A stretch of DNA of 64,000 bases, taken from the NCBI RefSeq assembly GCF_016905005.1, contig NZ_JADIKC010000003.1, positions 744,001 through 808,000 of the forward strand. Direction: 5' to 3'. The DNA comes from Dyella kyungheensis. Its GTDB lineage: Bacteria; Pseudomonadota; Gammaproteobacteria; Xanthomonadales; Rhodanobacteraceae. A program made the position numbers and the translations under genes. The notes beneath the pieces are model-generated. The model was given only the letters and a program-made list of their open reading frames with translations, was not told the origin of the DNA and ran no database searches. Below are positions 18,916 to 26,585 of this stretch, one piece after another (positions within the stretch are counted from its first letter, which is position 1; the number at the start of each line of letters is the position of its first letter).

Positions 18916-21666
18916 ATGGATTTGATCCGTAGCACCTCTCCAAGACCGCTGTCCCGGCGCCTGAGGCCATTGGCCTATGGGCTGGTGGCCGTGATCGGCC
19001 TGATTCTCATGCTTACCTGGGGAGCCCTCCAGGTCCAGGTCACTCTCGCCGGTTTCCTCAACGGCGAGAGTGTCTGGAGCAAGGCGCAGAAGCAGGCGGT
19101 AGTCGATCTGGCGGCCTATGCGCAGTCGGGCGACCCCGCCCGCCTTGCCGCGTTCCAACAGAACTACGAGCTGCTGTCGTCGGACGGCTGGGCACGCGAC
19201 GCCATCGCGTCGGGCCACTACGACCGCACCCTGGTTCACCAGGCCTTCCAGCGCGGCAAGATCTTGCCGCAGGCCGAGCCCGGCATGATCTTCATGCTGA
19301 GATGCTGCACGGGTGCCCCGCACATGCGCGAGGCAGTCTCGTTGTGGCGCGCCGCGGATGGTCCGCTTGGCCAATTGAATGCCGTATCGAAGGAACTGAG
19401 CGAGGGTTATGCGAGCGGCCAGCCGCAGCCCGACTGGCTGCGCTGGCAACTGGACCGCATCAACGGGCTGAACAACCAGCTCGAACCGCTGACCAACGGC
19501 TTCTCGCTCGAAGTGGCGCAGGGCGCCATCTGGCTGGGCGGGGTGCTGTTCATCGCGGTGTTCCTCACCGCCTGTATCGCGTCGTTGCTGTGGCTGGTGA
19601 TGGCGAAGCGCATCCTGACGCGCATCCGCGGCACCGAAGAGCGTTACAGCCTGCTGTTCAACAGCGCGGCCGACGCCATCCTGATGGTCGACGACGACAG
19701 CGGCCGCATCCTGGAGGCGAACCGCACGGCGCTGCAATGGACCGGCCGCGACGTGGACAACCTCACCGGCGAGGAACTCTCCACGTTCTTTACCCCGTTG
19801 CTGCATCGCGCCGATGGCGCGGTAACGGGCGAGTTGCGCGGCCCGGACGACGAACTGCGCCCGGTCGAGATGCGCAGCAGCGTGACCCACTGGGGCACGC
19901 AGAATGTGCGCCAGTCCATTCTTCGCGACATCACCGAGCGGGTGAACCTCGAGCAGCAACGGCGCATCGCCTCCGAAGCACTGGCCAGCATTGCCGAAGG
20001 CGTGATCATCGCCGAGGCGGACCGCCGCGTGGCGCGCGTGAATGCCGCGCACATCCGCATGACCGGCTTCACCGTGCAGGCCCTGCAGGGGCTGCGCTTC
20101 GACGACCTGCGCTGCCTGCCTGACGGATCGCCGCTGCCGAACTCCGTGTGGGATGTGATCGAAGCCGAAGGCAACTGGGTGGGCGAGGTGCGCAGCCGCC
20201 GCATGGACGGCACCAGCTATCCCGAACTGCTCAGCATCAGCGCCATCCGCAACCCGGAAGGCGAGGTGCAGCACTACGTGGCGGTGATCAACAACATCAG
20301 CGCGGCAAAGGCGAACGAACAGCGCCTGCAGTACATGGCCGCGCACGACACGCTGACCGGCCTGCCGAACCGCGCCGAGTTCGAACGCCGCTGCGTGCAG
20401 GCCGTGGCGGCCGCCGATCGCGAGCGTGGCATGGCTGCCGTGGTCTTCATCGACCTGGACGCGTTCAAGACGGTGAACGACAGCTACACCCACGCCATCG
20501 GCGATCACCTGCTGGTCAAGGTGGCCGAGCGCATCGTCTACGAGTTAGGCGACCACGGCGTGGCCGGTCGCATCGGTGGCGACGAGTTCACCGTGCTGCT
20601 GTCGGACCTGCATTCGCGTGAGCAGGCCAGCGCGCTGGCGGGGCGATTGCTGAGCGTGCTGTCGACGCCGTTCGCGGTGGGCGACTACGAACTTGCGCTC
20701 AGCGCCAGCATCGGCATCGCCTGCTTTCCGCTGGACGGCACCGACGTTCCGACGCTGATCACCAACGCCGATGCCGCGATGTATGCCGCCAAGACGGAGG
20801 AGCGCAACGCGTTCCGCTTCTATTCGCCGCGCATGCAGGCCGATGCGCGCCGCCGCATCGCGCTGGCCTCGGAATTGCGCAAGGCGCTTTCGGAAGCCGA
20901 GTTCCGCCTGATGTACCAGCCCACGGTGGAAATGCGCACGGGTCGCATCGTGGCGGTCGAAGCCCTGCTGCGCTGGTATCACCCGCAGCGCGGCCTGATC
21001 GCGCCGGGCGAGTTCATTCCGATGGCGGAGAAGCTGGGCCTGATTCGCCGCATCGACCAATGGGTGCTGCAGGCAGCCTGCGAGCAGATGTCGGTGTGGG
21101 ACAAGGCCGGCCTGCCTCCGTTGCGCATGGCGGTGAACGTGTCCGCCAACTGGTTCGGCCAGGCCAATTTCGTCGACGAGATCCGCATGCTGCTGGAGTC
21201 GCGCCGGCTGGCGCCCGAGCGCCTGATGCTGGAGATCACCGAAGGCGCCATCCTGCGCCTGGGCGAAGAAATGGAGCGCACGCTGCACGCCTTGCATTCG
21301 CTGGGCGTGGGCGTGGCGATCGACGATTTCGGCACCGGTTATTCGTCGATGAGCTATCTGAAGCTGCGCGCCATCGACTATCTGAAGATCGACCAGAGCT
21401 TTGTCGCCGGCCTGCCGGACGACGCCAGCGACGGCGCCATCGTCGAATCCATGCTCACGCTATGCCGCCGCCTGGACATCAGCCCGATTGCCGAAGGCAT
21501 CGAGACCGAAGAGCAACACCGCTTCCTGTTGCGCGCCGGTTGCGTGGAAGGGCAGGGCTTCCTCTATTCGCGCCCGGTCGAACCCGAAGTCATCGTCCAA
21601 CTGCTGAGCCCCGGGCGACGCCAGGGCAACTCGCATCTGCGCCTGGTGCCGCCTGAGGCGAGCTGA
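18916..21666 (+). CDS. Membrane PAS-GGDEF-EAL c-di-GMP protein
   Basis: 916 residues. Order: TM helix (about 20-40), periplasmic region (about 40-195), TM helix (about 200-228), two PAS domains (about 240-345 and 355-465), GGDEF (about 470-635) and EAL (about 655-900). GGDEF is intact at about 554-558 (GRIGGDEFTVLL) but no RxxD inhibitory site precedes it. The EAL domain keeps EALLRW (about 682), NVSANWF, EITEGA, DDFGTGYSS, KIDQSF and EGIET, so phosphodiesterase activity is expected; the net direction cannot be told. The GGA-containing site AAAGGACGCC precedes the ATG. It would couple a periplasmic or redox/ligand signal to c-di-GMP level. Confidence 0.95.
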   Translation: MDLIRSTSPRPLSRRLRPLAYGLVAVIGLILMLTWGALQVQVTLAGFLNGESVWSKAQKQAVVDLAAYAQSGDPARLAAFQQNYELLSSDGWARDAIASGHYDRTLVHQAFQRGKILPQAEPGMIFMLRCCTGAPHMREAVSLWRAADGPLGQLNAVSKELSEGYASGQPQPDWLRWQLDRINGLNNQLEPLTNGFSLEVAQGAIWLGGVLFIAVFLTACIASLLWLVMAKRILTRIRGTEERYSLLFNSAADAILMVDDDSGRILEANRTALQWTGRDVDNLTGEELSTFFTPLLHRADGAVTGELRGPDDELRPVEMRSSVTHWGTQNVRQSILRDITERVNLEQQRRIASEALASIAEGVIIAEADRRVARVNAAHIRMTGFTVQALQGLRFDDLRCLPDGSPLPNSVWDVIEAEGNWVGEVRSRRMDGTSYPELLSISAIRNPEGEVQHYVAVINNISAAKANEQRLQYMAAHDTLTGLPNRAEFERRCVQAVAAADRERGMAAVVFIDLDAFKTVNDSYTHAIGDHLLVKVAERIVYELGDHGVAGRIGGDEFTVLLSDLHSREQASALAGRLLSVLSTPFAVGDYELALSASIGIACFPLDGTDVPTLITNADAAMYAAKTEERNAFRFYSPRMQADARRRIALASELRKALSEAEFRLMYQPTVEMRTGRIVAVEALLRWYHPQRGLIAPGEFIPMAEKLGLIRRIDQWVLQAACEQMSVWDKAGLPPLRMAVNVSANWFGQANFVDEIRMLLESRRLAPERLMLEITEGAILRLGEEMERTLHALHSLGVGVAIDDFGTGYSSMSYLKLRAIDYLKIDQSFVAGLPDDASDGAIVESMLTLCRRLDISPIAEGIETEEQHRFLLRAGCVEGQGFLYSRPVEPEVIVQLLSPGRRQGNSHLRLVPPEAS

Positions 21667-21714
21667 GTGTGTTGACTTGAGGGTCTGCGCTAAATACCGC
21701 TCAACGTCACGTAT

Positions 21715-21859
21715 CCCTCTCCGTCATTCCGGCGCACGCCGGAATCCAGTGGCGAATACGCTTAGTTGTCGCGATGGCCGGCCATGCACTGGTGTGCGTT
21801 CGCGAAGAGCTGACACCGAGGCCACTGGATTCCGGCGTGCGCCGGAATGACGGTGAGGG
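21715..21859. repeat. REP-like inverted repeat pair, family A copy 2
   Basis: A 39-base unit at 21715-21753 recurs inverted at 21821-21859 with one mismatch. Its core (CCGTCATTCCGGCGCACGCC) differs from copy 1 by one compensated base in the small palindrome. It lies between the convergent GGDEF-EAL and msrA genes, the usual place for REP/BIME elements. Confidence 0.88.
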
Positions 21860-21915
21860 GAATGGTGACTGTGAGGGGTAGGCAGGGTTAGAACAGATTC
21901 CTGCCCTCGCTGGTC

Positions 21916-22623
21916 TCAGTGCAGCGTCACGCTCACCACTTCGCGATCGGGCACGTACAGGTCCGGGAACTGTTGTTGCAGATGCACGACTTTCGGTGCG
22001 TCGTTGAACACGATGTACCGGTCGTTCGGATGCCGCTTCGCATAGTCCTGGTGATAGGCCTCTGCGTCGTAGAAGCCCTTCAGCGGTGTCACCTGGGTCA
22101 CGATCGGATCGCCGAACGCGTGTGCCGCCGTCAACTGCGCGATGTACGCCGAGGCGATGCGCTTCTGTTCGTCATTGCCGTAGAAGATCGCCGAGCGGTA
22201 TTGCGTGCCGACGTCCGGGCCCTGGCGATTGAGCTGGGTTGGATCGGTGGCGACCGAGAAGTACACCTTCAGCAACTGGCCGTAGCTGACCTTGCTGGGG
22301 TCGTAGACGATCTTCACGGATTCGGCATGGCCGGTGTCGCCATCGCTGACGCGATCGTAATCGGCGGTATTCGCCTGCCCGCCGGAGTAACCCGCCACCA
22401 CTTTCTTAACGCCTTTGACGTGTTGGAACACGGCCTGCAGACCCCAGAAGCAACCGCCTGCGAGGACGGCTGTCTGGTCGCCCTGGGCAGTGCTGGCATC
22501 GACGGCGGGATCGGGTAACGGGGCATTGTCGCTGCCTGCGGTAGCCAGTGTGCAGGCGCCCAAGCCGCCCATCAGCAACACGCTGGCGAGCACGGGAAAC
22601 AGCTTGAATCGGCGGATGCTCAT
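21916..22623 (-). CDS. msrA: Peptide-methionine (S)-S-oxide reductase, probable lipoprotein
   Basis: 235 residues from the ATG at 22623 (GGAG nine bases upstream; an ATG at 22638 is less likely). It reduces S-methionine sulfoxide in proteins. The catalytic motif is AGGCFWGLQ with Cys58, and the family stretch GHAESVKIVYDP and the C-terminal AEAYHQDYAKRHP are present. The N-terminus is a lipoprotein signal (VLLMGGLGAC, Cys24), so it should sit in the periplasm on a membrane. The only cysteines are 24 and 58, so no resolving Cys is available in the chain; reduction must use another thiol. It converges on the GGDEF-EAL gene. Confidence 0.95.
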   Translation of the reverse strand: MSIRRFKLFPVLASVLLMGGLGACTLATAGSDNAPLPDPAVDASTAQGDQTAVLAGGCFWGLQAVFQHVKGVKKVVAGYSGGQANTADYDRVSDGDTGHAESVKIVYDPSKVSYGQLLKVYFSVATDPTQLNRQGPDVGTQYRSAIFYGNDEQKRIASAYIAQLTAAHAFGDPIVTQVTPLKGFYDAEAYHQDYAKRHPNDRYIVFNDAPKVVHLQQQFPDLYVPDREVVSVTLH

Positions 22624-22801
22624 GAAGGAACGCTCCATCGAAGAGAGAGGCAGCCCGCAGCGGGAGTGGCGGGCCTTGCTTGCTTATTCGCCGACCGGCT
22701 GCCTCCGGTTACCTCCATCCTGCCAGCTCCCCGCGGTGGAGATGCGAAGGCGCCGCCAAGGCGGTGTTATCGTGCGGCTTCCGCCTCCGTGGACTTCGCC
22801 C

Positions 22802-23626
22802 ATGCCGCACCTGCTCGATCTGGAGGGTTACCTGCAACGCATCGGCTTCGTCGGTGAGCCGCGCGTCGACGTGACGACCCTGCGCGCGCTCGCCACGGCG
22901 CACATCGCGGCCATCCCGTTCGAGAACCTCGATCCTTTGCTGGGCACGCCGGTATCGCTGGAGCTGGCGGCCATCGAAGCGAAGCTGGTGAAGAACCAGC
23001 GCGGCGGCTATTGCTTCGAGCAGAACGGCTTGTTCCTGGCGGCGCTGAAGGCGATCGGTTTCGACGCGAGCGGACTGATCGCCCGCGTGCTGTGGAACCA
23101 GCCCGAAGATGCCGAGGTTCCGCAGACGCACATGCTGGTGCGGGTGGAAGTGGAAGGCGAGAGCTGGCTGGCCGACGTGGGCTTCGGCAGTATGGCGCTG
23201 GGCGGCGCGTTACGACTGGTGGTCGATGAGGCGCAACCCACCTCGCTGGAGCCGTTCCGGTTGATTACGGACGGTACGCAATGGCGCACGCAGGCGTTGG
23301 TTCGCGATCAATGGCGCACGCTGTACCGCTTCCGTCTGCAAACGGCGGAAGCGATCGACTATGTGGTGGGCAACCATTTCACGTCGACCTATCCCTCATC
23401 GCATTTTCGGCACAGTCTGATCGTGGCGCGCACGCTGGCCGACCGCCGGCTGGGCTTGCGCAACCGCGAGTTCGTGGTGCACAGCCTGGGACACGAATCG
23501 GAGCGCCGCACCTTGCAGAGCACGGACGAGATCAAGCGGGTGATCGAGGAACAATTCGGCATCCGCCTGCCGGCATCGCCGCTGCTAGATGCGAAACTCG
23601 GCGCGTTGCCGATGCCTGATGCCTAA
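22802..23626 (+). CDS. nat: Arylamine N-acetyltransferase
   Basis: 274 residues from the ATG at 22802, a normal NAT length; the frame is open upstream over the msrA promoter, but the family N-terminus (MPHLLDLEGYLQRIGF) begins here. It transfers acetyl from acetyl-CoA to arylamines and hydrazines. The catalytic triad is visible: Cys71 (RGGYCFEQN), His110 (PQTHMLVRV), Asp125 (LADVGFG). IPFENLDPLLG is the family N-terminal signature. Cytoplasmic. It is divergent from msrA (178-base gap) and converges with the S4 gene, whose end overlaps by 4 bases. Confidence 0.95.
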   Translation: MPHLLDLEGYLQRIGFVGEPRVDVTTLRALATAHIAAIPFENLDPLLGTPVSLELAAIEAKLVKNQRGGYCFEQNGLFLAALKAIGFDASGLIARVLWNQPEDAEVPQTHMLVRVEVEGESWLADVGFGSMALGGALRLVVDEAQPTSLEPFRLITDGTQWRTQALVRDQWRTLYRFRLQTAEAIDYVVGNHFTSTYPSSHFRHSLIVARTLADRRLGLRNREFVVHSLGHESERRTLQSTDEIKRVIEEQFGIRLPASPLLDAKLGALPMPDA

Positions 23627-23844
23627 TCGATCGCGTTCACGCGGATGACGAAGTCTTCCAGCTGCACCACCTGGCCCGCGTGGATCTTGCAGGTCTTGCG
23701 CAGTTCCTGCGCACCGTCCACGTACACCACGCCGCTCGCCACGATGGCCTTGCCTGCGCCGCCGCTGTCGCACAGGCCGACCAGCTTCAGCAGCTGGTTG
23801 AGTTCCACGTAGTCGCGGTCCAGGTCGAATTCGAGTTCTTGCAT
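23623..23844 (-). CDS. S4-domain RNA-binding protein (YbcJ-like)
   Basis: 73 residues from the ATG at 23844, a compact S4 RNA-binding domain: YVELNQLLKLVGLCDSGGAGK, then VASGVVYVDGAQELRKTCKI, the loop that contacts RNA in YbcJ and Hsp15 relatives. It starts 13 bases after the barstar stop, on the same strand as the RNase-barstar pair, so all three probably share a transcript. The RNA target is unknown. The last 4 bases overlap the end of the convergent nat gene. Confidence 0.85.
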   Translation of the reverse strand: MQELEFDLDRDYVELNQLLKLVGLCDSGGAGKAIVASGVVYVDGAQELRKTCKIHAGQVVQLEDFVIRVNAID

Positions 23845-23857
23845 GGGGATAAGGTGC

Positions 23858-24292
23858 TCAGGCGTCAGTGTCGTCGAACGCGCTTTCGGGCAGCGCGAAG
23901 AACACGAAAAAGGGCGTGTCGGCATCCTGCCAGTAGTCGACCGCTTCCTCGAGGATGTCGAGCAGGGTATCGAAGTCGTCTTCGTTGCGGTTGCGCATCT
24001 GTTCGGCGTGATCGAACAGCAGGATGTAGCCGGTGGCTTTCAGCCATGAGAGATCGCGCATGCTGTCGGCCAGCGCATCCCAGTTGCGGCCGAAATCGGC
24101 CGGCAAACGCAGCGCCAGGGTCAGGCGATCGAACAGGGCGTCGTGGTCGGTGTAGTCGGCCAGGCTGATACGGCACACGCGCAGGCCCTGCATGCCGGCC
24201 GCTTCAGCCAGCGGCTCCAGGTCTTCGCTGGTGACGAAGAAGATGCCGCCATGGTCGGCATCGCCGAAATCGAGATCGAATTGCGCGCTCAT
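23858..24292 (-). CDS. Barstar-family ribonuclease inhibitor
   Basis: 144 residues. The barstar core is recognisable in LPADFGRNWDALADSMRDLSWL: the acidic pair Asp72 and Asp76 corresponds to the barstar Asp35/Asp39 that plug the RNase active site, followed by YILLFDHAEQM. It has no signal peptide, so it acts in the cytoplasm. Its start overlaps the stop of the RNase gene by 4 bases (ATGA), which couples synthesis of toxin and inhibitor. The N-terminal ~35 residues are extra compared with Bacillus barstar. Confidence 0.9.
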   Translation of the reverse strand: MSAQFDLDFGDADHGGIFFVTSEDLEPLAEAAGMQGLRVCRISLADYTDHDALFDRLTLALRLPADFGRNWDALADSMRDLSWLKATGYILLFDHAEQMRNRNEDDFDTLLDILEEAVDYWQDADTPFFVFFALPESAFDDTDA

Positions 24293-24732
24293 CGTGAACC
24301 CTCGAACTGGCGGAACGTACGGTAGTGGTCGTCGGTGTAGTAGTAGATCTGCGGCGGCGTGCCGCCGGTGATGATGCGCCGGGCGCCGCGGTAGTCGAGC
24401 CCGGGCGTATCCACTGTGTACTCGTGATAGTAGCCCTGGGGCTTGGCAGGCAGTCGTCCTTCGCGGTTCTGGAACACCACGCCGTCCTGCCGATGTTCGA
24501 ATGGACCGCCGCTGGCGATGCGGCGCAGGGTGTCGCCCGCTTCCGGCGGAAGGAACGAGGGCAGCGAGTCGCTGCGTGCCGGTGTCGTGCGCGGTGCGGC
24601 TGCATCTTGCGGCACCACACTGCCGTGCGGCGTCGCCGTGCCTTGCGGAGCAGGCTCCGGGCTATGCCGGCCCCACAGCAGCGCCGCCACGGCCAGCGCG
24701 ACCAGCAGAAGCAAGGGTTTGAGTGAGCGCAT
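24289..24732 (-). CDS. Exported guanyl-specific ribonuclease (barnase/RNase Sa type)
   Basis: 147 residues from the ATG at 24732, which opens a signal or membrane segment (SLKPLLLLVALAVAALLW); the longer frame to 24786 only delays it. A Pro/Ala-rich linker (about 25-60) precedes the N1/T1/U2 ribonuclease domain (about 62-147). Catalytic residues are Glu104 (YYHEYTV), Arg115, Arg119 and His136 (TDDHYRTF), with spacing close to RNase Sa (Glu54/Arg65/Arg69/His85). It cleaves single-stranded RNA after G. Exported, with the inhibitor encoded immediately downstream: either a secreted nuclease or an antibacterial toxin. Confidence 0.9.
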   Translation of the reverse strand: MRSLKPLLLLVALAVAALLWGRHSPEPAPQGTATPHGSVVPQDAAAPRTTPARSDSLPSFLPPEAGDTLRRIASGGPFEHRQDGVVFQNREGRLPAKPQGYYHEYTVDTPGLDYRGARRIITGGTPPQIYYYTDDHYRTFRQFEGSR

Positions 24733-24793
24733 AAGGGGGGCCTGGCGAGGTGGCGCGAGTGTAGAACGTCCGGCGCGCAGAGGCACGCCGGCG

Positions 24794-25636
24794 TCAGCCC
24801 GCCGTGTCCACCCGCTGCTGCAGTGCCATGGCAGCGGCGGGATTGCGTTCCTTTGCGCTGCTGATGAAGTAGATGAACACGTCGCGCGGTGCCTGCTTCT
24901 TCAGCGGTGCCGACACGTGCGGCAGTTCCGGCAGATCGTTGCCCTCGGCCCAGGCCTGCGCGCGCGTGGTCCAGTCGTCCAGGTCGCCTGGCGCGTAGCC
25001 GGTATCGAGATGCGATTCGCTGAGCATCAGCCGCGCATAGGCGAAATCGCCGGTCAGGTCGGCCAGCGACGGGTACTTCGACGAATCGGTGAACACGGTG
25101 GGGATGCGGTACGAGCGCGCCAGTTCCACGTAGCGTTCGTCAAGAAAACTCGGGTGACGCACTTCCAGCACGTGGCGCATCGGCTGGCCATTGAGCTCGC
25201 GCGGCAGCAGGTCGAGAAAGGCGGCGAGGTCGTTGCCGTCGAACGGACGCGTGGGCGTGAGCTGCCACAGCACTGGGCCCAGCCGGTTGCCGAATTCGGC
25301 AAGGCCGCCGAAGACGAAGCCGTCGATGCCGCGACCGGCATCGGCAAGGCGCTTGCCCTCGGTGACATACCGCGGCGCCTTCAGCGAGAACACGAACCCC
25401 TCAGGGGTTTCGGCCGCCCATTTCGCATAGGTGGTGGGTTTCTGCGCGCCGTAGTAGGTGCCGTTGATTTCGATCGCGCGCAGGTGGCGGCTGGCGTACT
25501 CCAGCTCGCGGCGCTGCACCAGTCCGCTAGGGTAGAAGTTGTTGCGCCACGGTGCGAAGTTCCAGCCGCCGATGCCGACGCGGATGCGCGATGCAGGACC
25601 CTGCGTGGGTGCGGGCGAAAACAGATCGGCAGGCAT
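24794..25636 (-). CDS. DUF72-family protein (YecE-like)
   Basis: 280 residues of the DUF72 TIM-barrel family: IRVGIGGWNFAPWRNNFYP at the start, then LRAIEINGTYYGAQKPTTYAKWA, FSLKAPRYVTE, VLEVRHPSFLD and the C-terminal DVFIYFISSAKERNPAAAMALQ. No catalytic activity is established for the family. It lies 61 bases upstream of the RNase gene on the same strand, so read-through is possible but a functional link is not implied. Confidence 0.9.
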   Translation of the reverse strand: MPADLFSPAPTQGPASRIRVGIGGWNFAPWRNNFYPSGLVQRRELEYASRHLRAIEINGTYYGAQKPTTYAKWAAETPEGFVFSLKAPRYVTEGKRLADAGRGIDGFVFGGLAEFGNRLGPVLWQLTPTRPFDGNDLAAFLDLLPRELNGQPMRHVLEVRHPSFLDERYVELARSYRIPTVFTDSSKYPSLADLTGDFAYARLMLSESHLDTGYAPGDLDDWTTRAQAWAEGNDLPELPHVSAPLKKQAPRDVFIYFISSAKERNPAAAMALQQRVDTAG

Positions 25637-25720
25637 GGCAGTGGACTCGAAGGGGACGACGAATCATGCCACGGGGAAAGTGAAGAAACGCAGCGTTACG
25701 CGTTTGCTACAGCTTAGTGC

Positions 25721-26536
25721 TCAGTCCAGCGGCAAGTGATTTGGATACGGCCCACGCGCTGCCATGAACGCGGTGGGCGTCATGCCGGCGAATGCGCGGA
25801 ACTCGTGCACGAGATGTGCCTGGTCGCCGTAGCCGCCGTCGACGGCCACGCCGCTCCAGTCGACCGCTTCCGATCGATACACCGCATCCACCACGCGGCG
25901 AAAGCGCATCAGCCGCGCGTAACGCTTCGGTCCCATGCCGACCTGTCGGCGGAACAGACGGCCAAAACGATATTCCGACAAGCCGGTATCCCGCACCAGC
26001 GGACCAATGCGCGCCAACTGCGGCCGCGCGCCGATGTCGTTCAGCGCGTGCAGCACTTCGGGTGCCAGCCGCGGCATGCGCATGCGGGCCAGCAGCCATT
26101 GCTCGAGAACGACCAGGCGGGCGTGCGGGCAGGGCGTCTCCAGCAGTCGTTCGCGCAGCGCGTGCGCGCTGTGGCCGAAGATGTCTTCCAGGCCGATGTC
26201 CCGGTTCGCCAGGGCTTCGTGATCTTCGCCGGTGAAGGCATGTGCACCGCCGGGATGGAACACCACCCCGATCACCCGCACTTGTTCGGCGGTATCGATG
26301 ATCTGGCTGCTTAGGCAGGGGCCGCCGATCACCGAGGCAGCCGCGCGCGAGCAACGCCGCTCGGTGTCGTCGCTGTAGACGCGCGTTTCGTTCTCGTGAA
26401 GATTGATGATCAGCGCGGCGCCAGGCACCGGCAATACGCGTTCGAAATGATGGGCGGCCGGCGGCATGTCCCAGTCCCACAGGCGCGAGACCAGGGCATC
26501 GAGCGGCGGTGCAGGTACGACGACGTGGTGTGCCAT
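25721..26536 (-). CDS. AraC-family transcriptional regulator
   Basis: 271 residues. The N-terminal half is the DUF6597-like sensing domain (PPLDALVSRLWDWDMPPAAHHFERVLPVPG..LIINLHENE; VIGVVFHPGGAHAF). The C-terminal half carries the two AraC helix-turn-helix motifs, LARIGPLVRDTGLSEYRFGRLF and SGVAVDGGYGDQAHLVHEFRAFAGMTP. A cytoplasmic activator or repressor with an unknown ligand. It is a single gene, 49 bases from the mscS-family stop on the same strand. The target may be itself or an unlinked operon. Confidence 0.9.
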   Translation of the reverse strand: MAHHVVVPAPPLDALVSRLWDWDMPPAAHHFERVLPVPGAALIINLHENETRVYSDDTERRCSRAAASVIGGPCLSSQIIDTAEQVRVIGVVFHPGGAHAFTGEDHEALANRDIGLEDIFGHSAHALRERLLETPCPHARLVVLEQWLLARMRMPRLAPEVLHALNDIGARPQLARIGPLVRDTGLSEYRFGRLFRRQVGMGPKRYARLMRFRRVVDAVYRSEAVDWSGVAVDGGYGDQAHLVHEFRAFAGMTPTAFMAARGPYPNHLPLD

Positions 26537-26585
26537 CGGCTGACTCCGGGCAACGCCTGGAGTCTAGGCCGATACGTTCAAGCTA

